Source: Caryophanales bacterium UBA2298
GTDB taxonomy: Bacteria; Bacillota_I; Bacilli_A; Izemoplasmatales; Hujiaoplasmataceae
Direction: 5' to 3'
Length of the DNA stretch: 27,420 bases
NCBI GenBank assembly: GCA_002345425.1
Contig: DDWA01000041.1
Location: 1-27,420 of the forward strand
Shown: positions 22,518 through 27,420 of the stretch, one piece after another
Layout of the letters: each line of letters begins with the position of its first letter
How positions within the stretch are numbered: the first letter of the stretch is position 1
Notes under the pieces: generated by a model
What the model saw: the letters and a program-made list of their open reading frames with translations, nothing else
Told to the model about the DNA's origin: nothing
The model's database searches: none
Position numbers and translations under genes: made by a program

Positions 22518-23249
22518 ATGAAAAAAGCAATGATTAAAGAAGAACTGAATATCCCTCAACATATTGCTATTATTCTTGACGGCAATGGTAGATGGGCTAA
22601 AAAAAGACACATGCCTAGAATTTATGGCCATCAAAAAGGTGTCGAAAATGTCCGTTCAATAACTTTAGCAGCTTCGGAAATGGGTGTTAAAGCACTCAGC
22701 GTTTATGCCTTCTCAACCGAAAATTGGTCAAGACCTAAAGACGAAGTTGAATTCTTGATGAAGTTACCTGGCGAATTTGAAAAAAGATTTAAAGTCGATT
22801 TCCAAAAACATGATATTAAAGTCATGTTTTCTGGACGGAAAACACACCTTAGTCAAGAAAATTTAGAAATATTAGAAAGAATAACTGCTAATACAAAGGA
22901 TCGTTCGGGATTAGTTTTAAATATTTGTTTTGACTATGGTTCAAGAGCTGAAATAACTGAAGCTGTTAAACAAATAGCTCAAGATGTTTCGAACAAAAAG
23001 CTAATGCCAAGTGATATCACCGAACAAACGATAGAAAACCTACTATATACAAAAGATTTACCAAAATTAGACCTTTTAATTAGACCTAGCGGTGAAGTTA
23101 GATTATCTAACTTTTTGTTATGGCAAGCGGCTTATGCCGAACTTTATTTTTGCAAAACATATTGGCCGGCATTTTCTAAAAAGAATTTAGAAGAAGCGGT
23201 TTTAGACTTTAATAAACGAGAACGTAGATTCGGAGGTTTAAAAGGATAA
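22518..23249 (+). CDS. uppS: Isoprenyl transferase (undecaprenyl diphosphate synthase family)
   Basis: A cis-prenyltransferase that extends farnesyl diphosphate with isopentenyl diphosphate to the C55 (or shorter) lipid carrier used for glycan export. The 243-residue protein contains IAIILDGNGRWAKKR (16-30) with the catalytic Asp21, the YAFSTENWSRP segment and the C-terminal LIRPSGEVRLSNFLLWQAAYAELYF that binds Mg2+ and the homoallylic substrate. The usual RTSGE/RLSNF motif is intact apart from Pro for Thr. The ATG at 22518 has AAGGA 10 nt upstream; TTG at 22494 is less likely as it lies at the predicted transcript start. It is first of four lipid/membrane genes. Confidence 0.97.
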   Translation: MKKAMIKEELNIPQHIAIILDGNGRWAKKRHMPRIYGHQKGVENVRSITLAASEMGVKALSVYAFSTENWSRPKDEVEFLMKLPGEFEKRFKVDFQKHDIKVMFSGRKTHLSQENLEILERITANTKDRSGLVLNICFDYGSRAEITEAVKQIAQDVSNKKLMPSDITEQTIENLLYTKDLPKLDLLIRPSGEVRLSNFLLWQAAYAELYFCKTYWPAFSKKNLEEAVLDFNKRERRFGGLKG

Positions 23250-23252
23250 ATT

Positions 23253-24062
23253 ATGAAACAAAGAATCATTACAGGAAGTTTATTAGTAATAGTCTTAGGA
23301 TTGTTAATTTATTTTGGTGAAGGACCGCTTGAATTTCTTTTTTCAGGTCTCTGCGTTTTATTAGCGACGATTGCGTCCTGGGAATTTTCAAGGATGTTAT
23401 ACAAGGATAAACCATTTTCACCTTTTAACTACTTAGCGGTTTTATTCACTTTTAGTTTTACATTAATCAATGTAATATGGTTTAAACAAACAGTTTTATA
23501 TTACCAAATATTTTTCATGTTTATTATCTCGATGTTTTTGATTTATGCGCTTATTTATATCTTTTATGATAAATTTACACTTTCAGATTTTTCTGGACAA
23601 ATTTTGACTGTATTTTATACAAGTTTAGGATTCATTGCGTTTGCTTACTTAAGAATTCTATCAATTCATTTAATTATTTATTTATTCCTAGTAGCGATGC
23701 TGACAGATGTTTTTGCTTATCTAATTGGAATAAAGTTCGGCAAACATCGTTTAGCCATTAAAATTTCTCCTAAAAAAAGTGTTGAAGGCGCTATTGCCGG
23801 TCTTTTAATCGGTGGAACACTCGCCGCCCTATATGCTTATTCAGTTAATTTTATGAATTACAATCTAGTGTATTTATTATTAATATCATTTAGTCTGTCA
23901 ATCATTTCGCAAATTGGTGATTTGGTAGCTTCTAAGTTCAAAAGAGAAGCTGACATTAAAGATTATTCACAAATATTTCCGGGACATGGCGGTGTTTTAG
24001 ACCGTTTTGATTCCAGTATGTTCGCAGCGATCTTTTTGATGATATTAGTTATGGTGTGGTGA
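23253..24062 (+). CDS. cdsA: Phosphatidate cytidylyltransferase
   Basis: Makes CDP-diacylglycerol from phosphatidate and CTP, the branch point to all phospholipids. The 269-residue integral membrane protein has about seven to eight hydrophobic segments. The family signature lies near the C-terminus: FPGHGGVLDRFDSSMFAA, equivalent to S-P-G-H-G-G-x-x-D-R-x-D, plus the SPKKSVEGAIAG motif. It starts 3 nt after uppS, with AAAGGA upstream, and ends with TGA 5 nt before dxr. Confidence 0.96.
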   Translation: MKQRIITGSLLVIVLGLLIYFGEGPLEFLFSGLCVLLATIASWEFSRMLYKDKPFSPFNYLAVLFTFSFTLINVIWFKQTVLYYQIFFMFIISMFLIYALIYIFYDKFTLSDFSGQILTVFYTSLGFIAFAYLRILSIHLIIYLFLVAMLTDVFAYLIGIKFGKHRLAIKISPKKSVEGAIAGLLIGGTLAALYAYSVNFMNYNLVYLLLISFSLSIISQIGDLVASKFKREADIKDYSQIFPGHGGVLDRFDSSMFAAIFLMILVMVW

Positions 24063-24067
24063 TTTAG

Positions 24068-25222
24068 GTGAAAAGGATATATTTATTAGGAGCTACTGGT
24101 TCCATCGGTCAACAGACAATAGAAATAATAAGAGCTAATACCGAAGACTTTGAACTCAAAGGTATATCTGGTTATAGCAATTTTTCTTTAGTTAAAGATT
24201 TAGTTAGGGAATTTAATCTTGACATTGTTTCTGTCAAAACAAAAGAACAAGCTGATGAAATTAAAAGTGATTTTCCGGATTTGCATGTAGTATATGGTGA
24301 AGAGGGATTAACTACTTTAGCCAGTTTTAATCCTAATCAAGAAATTACTATAATCAACGCTCTTGTCGGTATGGTTGGCTTAAAACCAACTTTAAGAGCT
24401 ATTGAAGTAAATCGAACAATTTTGCTCGCTAATAAAGAAACATTGGTAGTAGGCGGCCATCTTATCAGAGATAAATTGCTTTCTTCAAAAGCGGCAATCT
24501 ATCCGATAGATTCTGAGCATAGCGCTTTATGGCAAGCTTTAAACGGCGAGGAAAATCAAGCAGTTAAACGATTGATTATAACTGCAAGTGGCGGCGCTTT
24601 TAGAGATAAAACGAGAGAAGAATTAAAAAATGTTACTTTAGAAGAAGCTCTTAATCATCCTAACTGGTCAATGGGGAAAAAGATTACTGTTGACTCAGCG
24701 ACAATGATTAATAAAGGTTTTGAAATTATTGAAGCTGCTTATCTATTTGATATTGATATCAATAAGATTGAAGCGATACTTCATAAAGAAAGTATAATCC
24801 ATTCGATGATTGAATTTATTGATGGATCAATTATGGTGCAAATAGCTGATCATGATATGCGTTTGCCAATTAGTTATGCGATGTATTATCCAAGAAGAAA
24901 ACCTTCCATCGCTAACAAGATGGACTTGTTAAGATTAAACAATCTTCATTTTTCCAAAATTGATGAATCAAGGTACCCTTGTTTAACTTATGCCAATGAA
25001 GCCTTTATCAAAGGCGGAAGTATGAGAACTGTACTAAATGCAGCGAATGAAATAGCTGTACAACTATTTATCGATGGAAAAATAGACTTTTTAGACATTG
25101 AAAAAATAATAAAAAGTGAAATGGATAATCATAAAGTTATTCCTTATCCATCACTAGAAGAAATCTATCAAATCGATCAAGAAATAAAACAAAGAGTATT
25201 AAAACTGCATGAAGGAGCTTGA
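24068..25222 (+). CDS. dxr: 1-deoxy-D-xylulose 5-phosphate reductoisomerase
   Basis: First committed enzyme of the MEP isoprenoid pathway, converting DXP to MEP with NADPH. The NADPH site is LLGATGSIGQQT (near residues 5-16). The metal/substrate region shows PIDSEHSALWQAL (Asp and Glu ligands), ASGGAFRD, and NHPNWSMGKKITVDSATMINKG. Length (384) is normal. It starts with GTG at 24068, giving the standard MKRIYLLGATGSIG N-terminus; the Shine-Dalgarno is weak and coupling to cdsA is likely. It supplies IPP for uppS two genes upstream. Presence of dxr implies the MEP pathway rather than mevalonate. Confidence 0.97.
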   Translation: MKRIYLLGATGSIGQQTIEIIRANTEDFELKGISGYSNFSLVKDLVREFNLDIVSVKTKEQADEIKSDFPDLHVVYGEEGLTTLASFNPNQEITIINALVGMVGLKPTLRAIEVNRTILLANKETLVVGGHLIRDKLLSSKAAIYPIDSEHSALWQALNGEENQAVKRLIITASGGAFRDKTREELKNVTLEEALNHPNWSMGKKITVDSATMINKGFEIIEAAYLFDIDINKIEAILHKESIIHSMIEFIDGSIMVQIADHDMRLPISYAMYYPRRKPSIANKMDLLRLNNLHFSKIDESRYPCLTYANEAFIKGGSMRTVLNAANEIAVQLFIDGKIDFLDIEKIIKSEMDNHKVIPYPSLEEIYQIDQEIKQRVLKLHEGA

Positions 25223-25228
25223 TAAATT

Positions 25229-26956
25229 ATGTTAATGACTTTAAATATTTTTCTAACCATTTGGAATATGATATTATTTCTTTTGGTTTTAGGTTTAGTA
25301 ATCTGTATCCATGAACTTGGACATTTATTTTTTGCTAAAAAAGCAGGGATTTTATGCCACGAGTTCGCTTTTGGTATGGGACCAAGATTATTTAGTATAA
25401 AAAAAGGAGAAACTTTCTATTCGATTCGCGCAATTCCTTTTGGTGGCTTCGTCTCAATGTCAGGAGAAGAATTAGAGGAAGAGTTAATCAAGGTAGGGGA
25501 CAGAGTTCGATTAGAATTTGATGAATCCAATATGGTTAAAAATATCATATTAAATGAAAAAAACCATAAATACCAAGATTTATTAGCAATGACAGTTGAA
25601 AATATCGACTTAAGAAACAGCAAGAATCTTTTTATCAATCAGTATCAAGTTAAAGAAGATGCAATGTACATTTTTGATAAAAAAGAAATGCAGATAGCTC
25701 CGACAAACAGAAGATTTTCCGATAAAACTAAATGGCAAAGATTTTTAACGACATTCGGTGGACCGATGATGAATTTTGTTTTAGCGCTTTTTATCTTCTT
25801 AATTATTGCTTTTTCAGTAGGCGTTCCCAATTCGTCCAGCACCGTAATCGGTGAAGTTAGCCAAGAAGCTCCAGCTTCAGATATTATCCTTCCAGGAGAT
25901 AAGATAATATCGATTAACGGAGTGGTAGTAGATAGTTGGAATGAAGAAGGAAATTCGATTTCCAGTGAACTTGCAAAAACAATTGACGGATATGTTATTG
26001 TTGTCGAAAGAGACAATGAATTAATTACACTTGAAGAAATACAACCGCAATTAATCTTCTACGGTTTAGGTTTTACTGCTTACGCAGCTAATGAAGATTT
26101 AATTATCGATATGCCACTTTATTTAAAAACGGAATTAAAATCAGGCGATCAAATAATCAGTTTTAATGATGTTCCAATGACCACTTGGCAAGATGTAATT
26201 GCTTTTGCTGAAGCAAACGTAGAAGGGTCAAGTGATAAAGAAGATCTTTATAAAATTACAGTTTATCGTCAAACAATCTCCGAACATGCCGGATTAATTA
26301 CTGATATTACTCATGTAGATGGATTCTATAATGTAAGAATTAGTGTGAGCGGTCAATCAGACCCAGTAATCTATAACATTAGTGATTCTGAAGACCTACT
26401 TGTAGAAGTAGGTGATATGGTTGAAATAGACACAGCTTTAGGCGGTGGTGGTAATTATGATTTTGAGTATATTCTTTATGGTGAAAGAATCCTTAAAGCT
26501 ATGAACGCAACTCCTTTTAGTAGTCGTATAGGTATCGGCGGCACAACAAAATTTAGTTTCTTTGGCGCAATTGGCAATGGTTTTGTTTTATTAAAAGACG
26601 CAGCTTTTTCAATCTTTGGTACTTTAGGCTTGCTATTTACTTCTAATCTAGTTGGTATTTCCGATTTAAGCGGATTTGTAGGAATCTTTTCAATGACTTC
26701 CAATGCAGCAGCAGCAGGTATTATCTCTTTACTTAGTTTTGTCGGTTTATTATCCGTCAACTTAGGAATAATCAACCTCTTACCAATTCCTGCTTTAGAC
26801 GGTGGAAGACTAGTTTTTATCGGTTATGAAGCCATAACAAAAAAGAAACCAAACCAAAAACTAGAGAACTGGTTACACACTATTGTATTCTTCCTTTTAA
26901 TCGCCCTAATGCTTTATGTTACATATAATGATATTTTAAGATTAATTGGCATCTAA
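25229..26956 (+). CDS. rseP: Site-2 intramembrane zinc metalloprotease RseP/RasP, enlarged
   Basis: Cleaves membrane helices of anti-sigma factors and remnant signal peptides. The zinc site HELGH (28-32) lies in the first helix, and the third ligand Asp524 is in the LDG motif of the C-terminal membrane part. The segment 70-182 (FGGFVSMSGE ... QIAPTNRRF ... FGGPMMNF) matches Bacillus RasP closely in layout. A PDZ-like region follows (about 205-260, with LPGDKIISING), then a second GD-I-S-N pattern at 305-315. The protein is 575 residues against about 420 for RasP; the extra ~150 residues lie between roughly 270 and 450. AAGGAG (25212-25217) lies 11 nt before the ATG. In Bacillus, proS and polC follow; here a terminator and rRNA operon follow. 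Confidence 0.95.
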   Translation: MLMTLNIFLTIWNMILFLLVLGLVICIHELGHLFFAKKAGILCHEFAFGMGPRLFSIKKGETFYSIRAIPFGGFVSMSGEELEEELIKVGDRVRLEFDESNMVKNIILNEKNHKYQDLLAMTVENIDLRNSKNLFINQYQVKEDAMYIFDKKEMQIAPTNRRFSDKTKWQRFLTTFGGPMMNFVLALFIFLIIAFSVGVPNSSSTVIGEVSQEAPASDIILPGDKIISINGVVVDSWNEEGNSISSELAKTIDGYVIVVERDNELITLEEIQPQLIFYGLGFTAYAANEDLIIDMPLYLKTELKSGDQIISFNDVPMTTWQDVIAFAEANVEGSSDKEDLYKITVYRQTISEHAGLITDITHVDGFYNVRISVSGQSDPVIYNISDSEDLLVEVGDMVEIDTALGGGGNYDFEYILYGERILKAMNATPFSSRIGIGGTTKFSFFGAIGNGFVLLKDAAFSIFGTLGLLFTSNLVGISDLSGFVGIFSMTSNAAAAGIISLLSFVGLLSVNLGIINLLPIPALDGGRLVFIGYEAITKKKPNQKLENWLHTIVFFLLIALMLYVTYNDILRLIGI

Positions 26957-27026
26957 AAAAACTTATAAAAAACTGATAATTTATCTATAAATTTAGAATG
27001 ATTTTCACTTACATTTTAAGATACTT

Positions 27027-27066
27027 GATAGCCAAAAATAGCAGTTATTGGCTATCTTTTATTTTT
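27027..27066 (+). terminator. Intrinsic terminator after rseP
   Basis: GATAGCCAA (27027-27035) pairs perfectly over 9 bp with TTGGCTATC (27048-27056), loop 12 nt, followed by TTTTATTTTT. It insulates the uppS-rseP transcript from the rRNA operon. The 70 nt between the rseP stop and the hairpin show nothing else. Confidence 0.87.
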
Positions 27067-27100
27067 ATCAGAAATTGTCTTAATTTCCGAGAAATAATTA

Positions 27101-27129
27101 TTGACAATAATTTTTCAGTGTGATAAAAT
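27101..27129 (+). promoter_or_regulatory. Ribosomal RNA operon promoter
   Basis: A perfect -35 TTGACA (27101-27106), 17-bp spacer and extended -10 TGaTAAAAT (hexamer 27124-27129): the strongest promoter in the window. Predicted start is about 27136, at the base of a GC-rich hairpin. The -35 sits in the middle of a 17-nt palindrome (27096-27112). Confidence 0.88.
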
Positions 27130-27134
27130 ATATA

Positions 27135-27266
27135 AGCGCGTCAAGATAACGCGCTAGCAGCAAGTACTGCTTTAGATCTTTGAAAACTAAACATATGAAG
27201 AAAGAAACAACAGACCAAAAAAACGAGTAACAAAAATATGAGCTAAAAAGAATAATTCATATAAAA
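27135..27266 (+). promoter_or_regulatory. rRNA leader with 5' hairpin and boxA-like element
   Basis: The leader begins with AGCGCG (27135-27140)/CGCGCT (27150-27155), a 6-bp GC hairpin at the predicted 5' end. CTTTGAAAAC (27178-27187) matches the boxA-type antitermination sequence found before 16S and 23S genes in Bacillota, where the NusB-S10 complex loads. The rest (27188-27266) is AT-rich and should contain one side of the RNase III processing stem, whose partner lies beyond the window. Confidence 0.65.

Positions 27267-27420
<154 letters not shown>

Overview
The window is a gene-dense, AT-rich bacterial chromosome segment with one short inversion and no mobile element, CRISPR array, phage or tRNA that I can see. 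The proteins are Bacillota-like. TGA works as a stop: it ends rbgA, tsaC, rpiB, atpF, cdsA and dxr, and Trp is encoded by TGG. This excludes the UGA=Trp mollicutes (Mycoplasma, Spiroplasma). The 16S start at the right edge has a short V1 loop and a 'CACGTAGATAACC' stretch that I associate with the Acholeplasma/Izemoplasma/Haloplasma neighbourhood. Together these suggest a deep-branching, low-GC relative of the Acholeplasmatales/Izemoplasmatales. That placement is inference.

Layout. (1) 53-2803: the SRP targeting operon ftsY-ylxM-ffh, with its own promoter and a bidirectional terminator shared with a convergent Cof-type phosphatase gene (minus strand). (2) 3710-10207: a run from one promoter to an AT-rich terminator: unknown membrane protein, soluble FtsK-type translocase, signal peptidase I, ribosome-assembly GTPase RbgA, RNase HII, a HAD phosphatase and TsaC. 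(3) 10226-18709: rpiB, upp, atpZ-like, atpI-like, the complete F1Fo ATP synthase atpBEFHAGDC, and dut. (4) 18769-26956: rpsB (structured leader, own terminator), tsf (own promoter and terminator), pyrH-frr (terminator), then uppS-cdsA-dxr-rseP. (5) 26957-27420: a terminator, a near-consensus rRNA promoter, a leader with a boxA-like element, and the first ~150 nt of a 16S rRNA gene.

How the genes work together. SRP, signal peptidase and RseP cover membrane targeting and processing. UppS, CdsA and Dxr cover isoprenoid and lipid supply: Dxr makes MEP-pathway precursors, UppS elongates them, and CdsA makes CDP-diacylglycerol. RpsB, EF-Ts, Frr, RbgA, TsaC and the rRNA operon cover translation. Upp, PyrH and Dut cover pyrimidine nucleotides. 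The c subunit carries residues that indicate a Na+-coupled ATP synthase. The order lepB-rbgA-rnhB, tsaC...rpiB...upp-atp and rpsB-tsf-pyrH-frr-uppS-cdsA-dxr-rseP matches Bacilli, with genes missing in between.

This is mostly a core-genome region. The points most worth a second look are: an FtsK translocase with no membrane domain, encoded 1 nt after an orphan two-helix membrane protein; a ribosomal protein S2 with a long charged tail ending in a Rho_N/SAP-like domain; the Na+ signature in AtpE; and the folded rpsB leader. I did not find evidence for a wholly new multi-gene system.
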